Part shown: in pieces, positions 1 to 5,270 of the stretch
How the letters are laid out: every line of letters starts with the position of its first letter
Numbering within the stretch: the first letter of the stretch is position 1
Assembly: GCA_002868985.1 (NCBI GenBank)
Contig: PKTV01000517.1
Location: forward strand, 1-6,143
DNA length: 6,143 nt
Direction: 5' to 3'
DNA from: Desulfobacteraceae bacterium
Lineage (GTDB): Bacteria; Desulfobacterota; Desulfobacteria; Desulfobacterales; UBA11574
Position numbers and translations under genes: made by a program
Notes under the pieces: model-generated
Seen by the model: only the letters and a program-made list of their open reading frames with translations
What the model was told of the DNA's origin: nothing
Databases searched by the model: none

Positions 1-97
1 ATATTTACAACATCCTTTCACCTCAGAGTAGGTTACAATAAATGATGGCAAACAAATTGGCATAAAGTGATATTGGACACTTTCAAAGGGTTAGCAT

Positions 98-157
98 ATG
101 CGGGTGAAATCTTCAAATATTTCCAAAGAAAACCTTTCATTGTGTAATTCTTGTTAA
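98..157 (+). CDS. Possible 19-residue leader peptide
   Basis: A short frame starts at ATG 98 and ends at TAA 155-157. It reads MRVKSSNISKENLSLCNSC. An AAAGGG at 85-90 lies 7 bases before the ATG, which is good ribosome binding site geometry, and this is the only reason to list it. It ends in a Cys-x-x-Cys and lies about 195 bases upstream of the flavin reductase. If translated it could be a leader peptide, with the downstream AT-rich inverted repeats as alternative RNA folds. Chance is an entirely adequate explanation in AT-rich DNA, and I recognise no family. Confidence 0.15.
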   Translation: MRVKSSNISKENLSLCNSC

Positions 158-250
158 AAAGAAGGCGAAATTTTTTATCCAAAAATAAATATCGTGATTG
201 TTTGGAAAATTTTTGATTTATTTTTAGAGCAGAATAACCTATTCTAATTT

Positions 251-256
251 TATAAT
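251..256 (+). promoter_or_regulatory. Candidate -10 box of the operon
   Basis: A perfect TATAAT lies about 97 bases before the flavin reductase start. No good -35 hexamer is found 16-18 bases upstream (the DNA there reads roughly AGCAGA), so if used it would need an activator or other compensation. AT-rich surroundings raise the chance of a random match. Confidence 0.25.
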
Positions 257-336
257 TCAAATTTCGCATCTGAATACTGCTAAAACGCCTTTAACGGTGC
301 AGGCTGGAAAAATTTTTTAATAAACTATCTAAATTT

Positions 337-343
337 GAGGAGG
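337..343 (+). promoter_or_regulatory. Ribosome binding site that sets the flavin reductase start
   Basis: GAGGAGG lies 9 bases before ATG 353. An in-frame TTG at 335 would give six extra residues, but that codon overlaps this site, so the ATG at 353 is the better start. Confidence 0.8.
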
Positions 344-352
344 CATTTCGTT

Positions 353-874
353 ATGGAACCAAAAATAGAGCGAGCCGTTTTTCGTGACTTGAGTTACGGC
401 TTGTATATTGTGACATCCGGCAGTGAGGACCGGTTGAACGGTCAAGTGGTAAACACGGTCATACAAGTCACCTCTGATCCGCCACGGGTTGCGGTCATAA
501 TAAACAAAAAGAATCTCACCCACGAATTTATTTTGAAAAGCAAGGTGTTTTCCGCTACGGTGCTGGAAGAATCTACGCCCATGACGTTTTTGGGTCCCTT
601 CGGCTTTAGGTCGGGAAGAGATATCGACAAATTCTCCAAAGTGGCATTCAAAGAGGGTATTACCGGTTGCCCCCTGATCACCGAACATGCTCTGTCCGTA
701 TTAGAAGCTGAAGTTATTGATCAGATCGATCTGGGAACCCACACGATCTTTGTCGGTAACGTGGTTAGCAGCGAAATACTGAAGAAAGGCGCACCCCTTA
801 CATATCAGTATTATCATCAGGTGCTTAGGGGGAAGTCGCCTCCAAATGCACCAACTTACGAAGCGAAACAATGA
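353..874 (+). CDS. Flavin reductase-like FMN-binding protein, rubredoxin-less Hrb type
   Basis: A 173-residue cytoplasmic protein of the flavin reductase-like split-barrel family. Such proteins bind FMN and pass electrons between NAD(P)H or a redox protein and an acceptor. Visible family segments are LSYGLYIVTS (13-22), the strand ending SDPPRVAV (41-48), KKNLTHE (52-58), FGFRSGRDIDKF (83-94), GTHTIFVG (128-135, the usual G-x-HTIFVG strand) and PLTYQYYHQV (148-157). The C-terminus resembles the linker that, in high-molecular-weight rubredoxin (NADH:rubredoxin oxidoreductase of acetogens and similar anaerobes), leads into a C-terminal rubredoxin domain. Here the protein stops just after APTY, and no rubredoxin CxxC pair follows in any frame before the next gene. 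It is first in a probable four-gene operon, 33 bases before the hydrolase. The family is clear. The partner is unknown; a separate rubredoxin or flavodiiron protein elsewhere is inference. Confidence 0.88.
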   Translation: MEPKIERAVFRDLSYGLYIVTSGSEDRLNGQVVNTVIQVTSDPPRVAVIINKKNLTHEFILKSKVFSATVLEESTPMTFLGPFGFRSGRDIDKFSKVAFKEGITGCPLITEHALSVLEAEVIDQIDLGTHTIFVGNVVSSEILKKGAPLTYQYYHQVLRGKSPPNAPTYEAKQ

Positions 875-907
875 TGTCTTACCTTAAATAATTTAAAGGA
901 AAATATC

Positions 908-1705
908 ATGCCATTCGCCGAAGTAAACCAAACGACACTACACTACCGTTTCGATGGACCCGAGCAAGGACCTGTCGTGATGCTTTCGAACGCTTTGGCC
1001 TCGGACCTCACCATGTGGGAGTTTCAGGTTCCCGCGCTTGTGGAGGCAGGCTATCGGGTACTCCGATATGACAGCCGTGGTCACGGTCATTCGGCGGTAC
1101 CCGAAGGTCCATACTCCATCGATTTGCTGACGGCCGACGCCGTAAGTTTAATGGATACGCTCGGTTTGGATAAGGTTCATTTCTGTGGTCTTTCCAAGGG
1201 CGGAATGATCGGCCAGATGCTGGGCTCGCAATATGGTGACCGGTTAATCTCGTTGACGCTCAGTTCTACATCAGCCTACATGGCTCCTAAAGAAATCTGG
1301 GATGAACGCATCGAAACCGTTCAAAAGGGCGGTATGGCTGTCGTCGTCGACGGAACCCTTGATCGATGGTTCACCAAAGCGGGTCAAACGCACCTGGCAT
1401 CTTCGGTTGAAAAGGTCCGACGCGTCATTTTGAATACATCTGTCCAAGGATTTTGTGCGTGCTGTGCCGCAATTCGAGATATGGACCAGCGAGAAACCAT
1501 ACGCACCGTTTTGACGCCAACGTTGGTGATGGTCGGAGAGCACGATTCCGGTACGCCGGTGTCGGCAGCGGAATACATCCACCAGGGAATATCTTCTTCG
1601 GCGTTGACAATTATTTCCGATGCAGCACACTTCGTTCAAATGGAACAGTCAAGCATTTTTAACCATGCACTCTTAGAGTTTATAAAGGTAAATGTAGGAC
1701 GTTGA
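908..1705 (+). CDS. Alpha/beta hydrolase, 3-oxoadipate enol-lactonase (PcaD)-like
   Basis: A 265-residue alpha/beta-hydrolase of normal family length with a complete catalytic triad in sequence. The nucleophile is Ser96 in GLSKG (94-98), the acid Asp213 in GEHD (210-213), and the base His241 in AAHF (239-242). The oxyanion region is around LSNALASDLTMW (26-37), and the RYDSRGHGHS segment (53-62) is typical of PcaD. True PcaD opens 3-oxoadipate enol-lactone in the aerobic beta-ketoadipate pathway. No other gene of that pathway is here and the context looks anaerobic, so the substrate is probably another ester, lactone or C-C bond. The motif has Lys97 where relatives commonly have Met (GLSMGG). 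It has an AAAGGA site 7 bases before ATG 908 and a 19-base gap to the next gene. The fold is certain; the substrate is not. Confidence 0.88.
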   Translation: MPFAEVNQTTLHYRFDGPEQGPVVMLSNALASDLTMWEFQVPALVEAGYRVLRYDSRGHGHSAVPEGPYSIDLLTADAVSLMDTLGLDKVHFCGLSKGGMIGQMLGSQYGDRLISLTLSSTSAYMAPKEIWDERIETVQKGGMAVVVDGTLDRWFTKAGQTHLASSVEKVRRVILNTSVQGFCACCAAIRDMDQRETIRTVLTPTLVMVGEHDSGTPVSAAEYIHQGISSSALTIISDAAHFVQMEQSSIFNHALLEFIKVNVGR

Positions 1706-1724
1706 TGACCAAAAGGAGAAATAT

Positions 1725-2441
1725 ATGCAGGAAGGACATTATAAAAGTGCATTAATATTAGGTGTCTGTATTTTATTGGGCCTGGTTTTTTTGGGATTTT
1801 TTTTAGGATCTAGCGCCATTAAGTTTAAAGAGTATGAACGTACCGTCACCGTAAAAGGGCTTTCAGAAAAAGAATATCCTGCCGATGTTGCTCTATGGCC
1901 TATCAATTTTTCATCCGCAAACAATGATTTAGCAGAATTGTACGCATCCATTGAAAAAGATACCAATGAAATCATTGATTTTTTAAAAGACAATGGTTTT
2001 GAAAAACAAGAAATAACCGTATCTCCTCCCGGTATTGGCGATAAACTTTCCCAAGGCTATGAAAAATCAAGGATTGAATTTAGATATACCGCCACACAAA
2101 CCATTACGGTTTACTCGAAGAAGATTAAAGATGTCAGAGCGACAATGAATAAATTGGCAGAGCTTGGGAAAAAAGGAATTGCTTTTACAGGTCACAGCTA
2201 CCAAAATTCCACTGAATACCTATTCACGAGATTGAATGAAATAAAACCCGTCATGGTAGAAGAGGCCACAACGAAAGCCAGAGAAGTTGCCGAAAAGTTC
2301 GCAAAGGATTCTAACAGTAAGTTGGGAAAAATAAAAAAGGCGAGACAAGGGCAATTTTCAATTAACAACAGGGACAAAAATAATCCCCACATTAAAAAAA
2401 TCAGAGTTGTTTCAACTGTAGAGTACTATCTGTCTGATTAA
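1725..2441 (+). CDS. SIMPL-domain (DUF541, COG2859-like) membrane-anchored protein
   Basis: A 238-residue protein with one N-terminal membrane segment (about 9-28) and no lipobox, so probably anchored with the rest in the periplasm. Residues 36-236 form a SIMPL domain. It opens with the diagnostic VTVKGLSEKEYPADVA (41-56), has a long helical middle (66-90), and closes with the strand VSTVEYYL (229-236). Members of this family (YggE, BP26 and relatives) are linked to envelope or oxidative stress but their biochemistry is unsettled. An AAGGAGA site lies just before ATG 1725. The gene is more AT-rich than its neighbours (22 G/C of 60 at 2281-2340 against 41 of 60 at 2821-2880 in the next gene). 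Two T-runs (1786-1792 and 1797-1804) sit in the membrane-segment codons and could be slippage-prone. Family confident; role in this operon unknown. Confidence 0.85.
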   Translation: MQEGHYKSALILGVCILLGLVFLGFFLGSSAIKFKEYERTVTVKGLSEKEYPADVALWPINFSSANNDLAELYASIEKDTNEIIDFLKDNGFEKQEITVSPPGIGDKLSQGYEKSRIEFRYTATQTITVYSKKIKDVRATMNKLAELGKKGIAFTGHSYQNSTEYLFTRLNEIKPVMVEEATTKAREVAEKFAKDSNSKLGKIKKARQGQFSINNRDKNNPHIKKIRVVSTVEYYLSD

Positions 2442-2453
2442 CGGAGCTAAAAA

Positions 2454-3518
2454 ATGAAAGAGACAAACGTTCAGTCGGAATCAAAAATCCTGATTCGACG
2501 GCAGCATCGGATGACAAGCATCGTACTCAACCGTCCTCGCGCGTTGAACAGCCTCAATCTTGAAATGATCCGTTTGATCCGGAAAGCCCTGGACGAAATA
2601 GAGGCCGACGAACGCTGCCGGTTCGTTTTGTTGTATGGCGCCGGTGAGAAAGGATTCTGCGCCGGTGGAGATGTTAAGGCACTGGCCCAGGCCATACAGC
2701 AAAAAAGCGCCTTTAGTGCAGATATGATTCTGGAACAAGAGTACGATATGCTCTTGCGACTCCATCGGTTTCCCAAACCGGTGATCGTCCTTGCCGACGG
2801 CATCACCATGGGAGCGGGACTGGGAGTGGCCGCTTCGGCCGACATGGCAGTGGCCACAGAGCGCACCCGTATGGCCATGCCGGAGACCAGAATCGGTTTT
2901 TTCCCGGATGTGGGCTCAACCGGTTGGATGTTTGACAGATGCCCGGCGGGTTATCCCGAATATCTGGGGCTGACGGGCTATGAAATGAATGGCGCCGAAA
3001 CCGTGCGGGTGGGTTTTGCCACCCATTTGTCGTCATCGGATCGGCTGCCGGAACTGATAAATATTCTGGAAGGATATGAGACAAACCTGCCGAATTCGAT
3101 AATCGAGGCTGCAAAGCAACTGGCCTCGGCACTTGACCCGTTTTTTGAAAAAGACATTAGCGCCAACACCGATATGGACGAATGGGTGGCAGCCTATTTT
3201 GATGGAAAAAGCGCTCTTGTAGAACTCATAGAATCCCTGAGACAATGCAGTATACAAACCCACCTTTGCGACCAGGTCTTTGAGCGGCTTGCGGAAAGAT
3301 CTCCCACGGCACTGGTGGTGACCCTGAAACTTTTACGGCACAACGAGCATCGCCCTCTTGAAGACGTCTTTCAGACGGAACTTTCAGCCGCGCGTTTTAT
3401 TCTGAATCATCCCGATTATGTTGAGGGTGTAAGGGCGCGTTTGGTGGACAAGGACGACAATCCCCGCTGGCAGCCGGATAAAATAGAAGCGGTCAAAGAT
3501 CCGGATTTGAAACTGTAG
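2454..3518 (+). CDS. 3-hydroxyisobutyryl-CoA hydrolase-type crotonase (enoyl-CoA hydratase/isomerase family)
   Basis: A 354-residue cytoplasmic crotonase, about 90 residues longer than simple enoyl-CoA hydratases and matching the HIBCH branch. HIBCH hydrolyses 3-hydroxyisobutyryl-CoA in valine breakdown. Visible features are LNRPRALNSLN (25-35), the CoA/oxyanion segment GFCAGGDV (67-74), the second oxyanion segment MGAGLGVA (119-126), MPETRIGFFPDVGS (142-155) and the HIBCH-specific tail EGVRARLVDKDDNPRW (324-339). Glu144 and Asp152 occupy the positions expected for the catalytic acids. Small departures are Ala121 in place of the usual second Gly of the GGG turn and Ser155 after DVG where Gly is common. 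The CGGAG site at 2442-2446 and a 12-base gap from the preceding stop place it last in the operon. The tail argues for HIBCH over hydratase; exact acyl-CoA specificity cannot be read. Confidence 0.87.
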   Translation: MKETNVQSESKILIRRQHRMTSIVLNRPRALNSLNLEMIRLIRKALDEIEADERCRFVLLYGAGEKGFCAGGDVKALAQAIQQKSAFSADMILEQEYDMLLRLHRFPKPVIVLADGITMGAGLGVAASADMAVATERTRMAMPETRIGFFPDVGSTGWMFDRCPAGYPEYLGLTGYEMNGAETVRVGFATHLSSSDRLPELINILEGYETNLPNSIIEAAKQLASALDPFFEKDISANTDMDEWVAAYFDGKSALVELIESLRQCSIQTHLCDQVFERLAERSPTALVVTLKLLRHNEHRPLEDVFQTELSAARFILNHPDYVEGVRARLVDKDDNPRWQPDKIEAVKDPDLKL

Positions 3519-3574
3519 GTTTATCAAGATCGATCTCCGGTTTAATTGCCAATTATTACTTCACAATTCAGGGG

Positions 3575-3602
3575 TTGACACCGATCTCATGTAAATTTTA
3601 AT
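3575..3602 (+). promoter_or_regulatory. Sigma70-like promoter match with no clear gene
   Basis: A perfect TTGACA (3575-3580) is followed, 16 bases later, by TTTAAT (3597-3602, five of six matches to TATAAT). Predicted transcription would begin near 3609. Downstream there is no gene of normal length. A GAGGGG at 3611-3616 precedes an 11-codon frame at 3629-3664, and a 33-codon Cys/His-rich frame at 3601-3702 overlaps the -10 box itself. It could drive a small RNA or be a relic. Confidence 0.35.
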
Positions 3603-3680
3603 GATATACAGAGGGGTTGTAAAATGTGATGTCTTCAAATGTCAAACACATTGCCATGACATGAAATCCATCAAATTGAT

Positions 3681-3693
3681 AGGTATCAAATTC
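3681..3693 (+). repeat. 13-base direct repeat, left copy
   Basis: AGGTATCAAATTC occurs here and again at 3996-4008, exact over 13 bases and diverging immediately on both sides. A shorter ATCAAATT also occurs at 3670-3677. The two copies bracket about 300 bases that include the orphan terminator. I found no terminal inverted repeats inside them, so this is not a demonstrated mobile element. Confidence 0.6.
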
Positions 3694-3892
3694 GAACTAT
3701 AAATATCAAGTCCAGATTGTTTTTCAAGTATCCTTTCTTGATCTCAGCTCTTTCATTTGCTGTGATTATTCTCTTATCAGTGTTTTGGTTACGGCTGTGA
3801 TCTGTAGATGATATTTCAGGAATCGTAGTGATGATTTGAACCCAATGCTCACTATTTTCAGGGTCACCCTCATTCATCAACGAGGCAGACGC

Positions 3893-3913
3893 AAAAAAAC
3901 CGGCAAACCGGTT
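3893..3913 (-). terminator. Rho-independent terminator, minus strand
   Basis: Read on the minus strand it is AACCGG, loop TTTG, CCGGTT, then further T residues. The 6-bp stem is 3908-3913 with 3898-3903, and the T-run covers 3893-3899. This is a textbook intrinsic terminator for transcripts coming from the right. The nearest secure upstream gene is ChaN, whose stop is about 400 bases away. Either the ChaN transcript has a long 3' tail or the terminator belonged to a gene now lost from 3914-4313. Confidence 0.8.
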
Positions 3914-3995
3914 AAAACTCAGACCACAAGATGTTGATTTTTCCCGCCTCCATCCAGCCAGGAAAATTAGGATTTATTCAAGTGTGATACTCATA

Positions 3996-4008
3996 AGGTA
4001 TCAAATTC
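3996..4008 (+). repeat. 13-base direct repeat, right copy
   Basis: Exact second copy of AGGTATCAAATTC, starting 315 bases after the start of the left copy. Such repeats can mark insertion, slippage or recombination endpoints, but chance in AT-rich DNA is possible. Confidence 0.6.
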
Positions 4009-4019
4009 ATTAAGGGATT

Positions 4020-4124
4020 TTATTGCTCAGCGATAAATTGCAGGTATCTGGAATCAGCCTTCTTATCTGGTATTGAAAATATTACCGGTTTTAAACCAAC
4101 CCCATAAACCCCATTCTCATTCAT
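4020..4124 (-). pseudogene. Possible gene remnant, 34 codons
   Basis: A minus-strand frame from ATG 4124 to TAA 4020-4022 contains GVYGVGLKPVIFSIPD and ends RYLQFIAEQ, a balanced protein-like composition unlike its AT-rich surroundings. There is no ribosome binding site. Past the stop the same frame continues with NLIPYEYHT to a TGA, then NPNFPGWMEAGKINILWSEF to a TAA that falls at the base of the terminator at 3893-3913. A frame with two interior stops running into a terminator looks like the decayed 3' end of a gene. I recognise no family; random open frames cannot be excluded. Confidence 0.22.
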
Positions 4125-4233
4125 AAAATTGAGTGTACAAACCTAAGCTGTATTAGATTTTCGATAGTGGCAATTTGTTTATCCTATTCCTAATTTTTCG
4201 ACATTTGAAGTATTCTCGGCTTCAATCTTTAAG

Positions 4234-4260
4234 GGTCAAAAACCATCCTTATTTTTGACC
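4234..4260. other. Perfect 9-bp inverted repeat (hairpin)
   Basis: GGTCAAAAA (4234-4242) and TTTTTGACC (4252-4260) are perfect complements around a 9-base loop. It lies about 54 bases past the ChaN stop on the minus strand. There is no T-run after it in either direction, so it is not a standard terminator. It may stabilise the 3' end of the ChaN mRNA or slow polymerase. Confidence 0.5.
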
Positions 4261-4313
4261 AATTATAAATCTATTGGATATGGAATATAACTTTAAGATC
4301 TTATAGAATTTGT

Positions 4314-5159
4314 CTAATGACCCATAATGATGTAATCTGCATTCTCTCCGGTTATCGTTTTCGGACTGATAGAACCGGAGACCTCCGGAAGAATGACTGC
4401 GTAGGAAAGGTTCGAGCGTTTACTGATCTGCTTTGGAATGCCTTTTTTTCTGGCATGACCGGAACCAGTGATGAGAATGATGGTATAGTCCGGATTTTTA
4501 TCCAAAAACGCTAAAGCGTTGATAGCCATGACATTGTCCCAGATCAACTGAGCTTCGCAGAAATGTGTGAAGTTTAGTTCCCCGTGAGCATGAGCACCAA
4601 AGGCATTTTTGATAAAATCCATGTATTCCTTATCGACACGGCAAGAGACTTCCGATAACTTACCTTTTTGTTTTTCGGATAAAGATTTAAACCCCATTTG
4701 CGACACTTGCCTTGTAATGTCCCTGGATACATTAAGGCCGACCATGGGGACTTTGTTTTTTCGTGCTAACTCAAAAATAGGACTGTAAAGTTCCCATGGA
4801 AAATTCCAGTTCTCGTAGTAAATTCTCTTAAATTCCTTTACGTTCAATTTGCCTGAAACCCATTTATCTATATCTGACTGGCTCTCACTCTGAAACATCT
4901 CAAACCCGATAGCTAAGGGTACACCGGATTCGAAAACGGCCCGAATGATGTGAAGCTGGCTTTCGTGATGGGCTTTATTGTTGTGAAATTCGCCCACTAA
5001 AATGATCCTATTCATAGTTAAATTGGGCAATACCTCGGAAAGCGTGGTTATTTCTTCTTGAGCCAGGTCATACATTCGATGGTCGTAATAATTTTTTTCG
5101 ACTTGTGAACAGCCGATTGTGAAAACCGAAAGCATGAATAAAACAAACCATATCCTCAT
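4314..5159 (-). CDS. ChaN-family haem-binding lipoprotein
   Basis: A 281-residue predicted lipoprotein of the ChaN/haem-binding uptake family (Cofac_haem_bdg, Tiki/EreA-like fold). The signal peptide is 1-16 with a lipobox-like TIGC ending at Cys17. Ser at +2 rather than Asp favours the outer membrane. Family motifs are ILVGEFHNNKAHH (53-65, matching the usual LxGExHDNxxHH with Glu57, His59, His64, His65), GFEMFQ (85-90) and TGSGHARKKGIP (231-242, matching the usual GxGHxRxxxGVP with His235). ChaN of Campylobacter binds two stacked haems and is tied to iron uptake; whether this protein imports haem or is a hydrolase-like relative is inference. A CGGAGA site (5167-5172) lies 7 bases before the ATG. 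It sits about 111 bases downstream of the small-gene pair and may be transcribed separately, from DNA containing the palindrome cluster. Confidence 0.88.
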   Translation of the reverse strand: MRIWFVLFMLSVFTIGCSQVEKNYYDHRMYDLAQEEITTLSEVLPNLTMNRIILVGEFHNNKAHHESQLHIIRAVFESGVPLAIGFEMFQSESQSDIDKWVSGKLNVKEFKRIYYENWNFPWELYSPIFELARKNKVPMVGLNVSRDITRQVSQMGFKSLSEKQKGKLSEVSCRVDKEYMDFIKNAFGAHAHGELNFTHFCEAQLIWDNVMAINALAFLDKNPDYTIILITGSGHARKKGIPKQISKRSNLSYAVILPEVSGSISPKTITGENADYIIMGH

Positions 5160-5213
5160 GAATTAATCTCCGTATCATTACAACTGGTTGGAACAGACTA
5201 TTTAAGATTGAAA

Positions 5214-5267
5214 ACATGGCCATGTGGAGTATGTAAATACTCGAACTGTTCGATTCGTAGAAACGAA
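5214..5267. repeat. Cluster of four consecutive palindromes
   Basis: Nearly every base belongs to one of four adjoining dyads. ACATGGCCATGT is at 5214-5225 (perfect). GAGTAT-GTAA-ATACTC is at 5227-5242 (perfect arms). TCGAAC-T-GTTCGA is at 5241-5253 (perfect arms). TTCGT-AGAA-ACGAA is at 5254-5267. The four are unrelated in sequence. The cluster starts 4 bases after the stop of the 107-residue gene and lies 54-108 bases before the ChaN ATG. As minus-strand RNA it could form a run of small hairpins followed by UUUU, so a weak terminator, mRNA stabiliser or processing site is possible. As DNA it could be stacked operators for ChaN. Confidence 0.7.
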
Positions 5268-5270
5268 ATA

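Larger units (their letters stand above)
1..352. other. AT-rich leader region upstream of the plus-strand operon
   Basis: No convincing large gene is present. A minus-strand frame is open from 269 to 33, but it has no ribosome binding site and an AT-driven Lys/Asn/Phe-rich translation. The region holds a perfect TATAAT at 251-256, a possible 19-codon leader ORF at 98-157, and a 10-base all-AT inverted repeat (181-190 with 216-225). A shorter pair, TCCAAA 178-183 with TTTGGA 201-206, overlaps it. It presumably carries the promoter and 5' leader of the flavin reductase operon, but how the operon is controlled is not visible. Confidence 0.5.
3519..4313. other. Convergent intergenic region with possible gene debris
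   Basis: About 795 bases between the end of the plus-strand operon and the end of the ChaN gene. No gene can be asserted. I see a sigma70-like box pair (3575-3602), a 13-base direct repeat (3681-3693 and 3996-4008), a minus-strand intrinsic terminator (3893-3913), an AT-rich hairpin (4234-4260), and short protein-like minus-strand frames, clearest at 4020-4124. No terminator with a U-tract for the plus-strand operon was found. The mix of an orphan terminator and coding-like scraps suggests decayed genes, but this is inference. Confidence 0.5.

Noticed and set aside
33..269. 78-codon minus-strand open frame
   Set aside because: No ribosome binding site, composition dominated by AT-rich codons, no recognisable motif, and it overlaps the presumed promoter region.
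335..352. TTG start adding six residues to the flavin reductase
   Set aside because: The TTG overlaps the GAGGAGG site that serves ATG 353.
3686..3880. 64-codon minus-strand open frame (with upstream extension without a start codon)
   Set aside because: It starts just downstream of a strong terminator, has no ribosome binding site, and the extended frame runs straight through the terminator hairpin.
3681..4008. Miniature transposon defined by the 13-base repeats
   Set aside because: No terminal inverted repeats were found just inside the direct repeats.
5241..5253. TCGAACTGTTCGA as a LexA (SOS) box
   Set aside because: Known CGAAC/GTTCG LexA sites have a 4-base spacer; here it is a single base, and no SOS gene is adjacent.
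5180..5270. Integron attC site suggested by clustered palindromes next to a small gene
   Set aside because: The paired GTTRRRY / RYYYAAC core sites are not present in the required arrangement.
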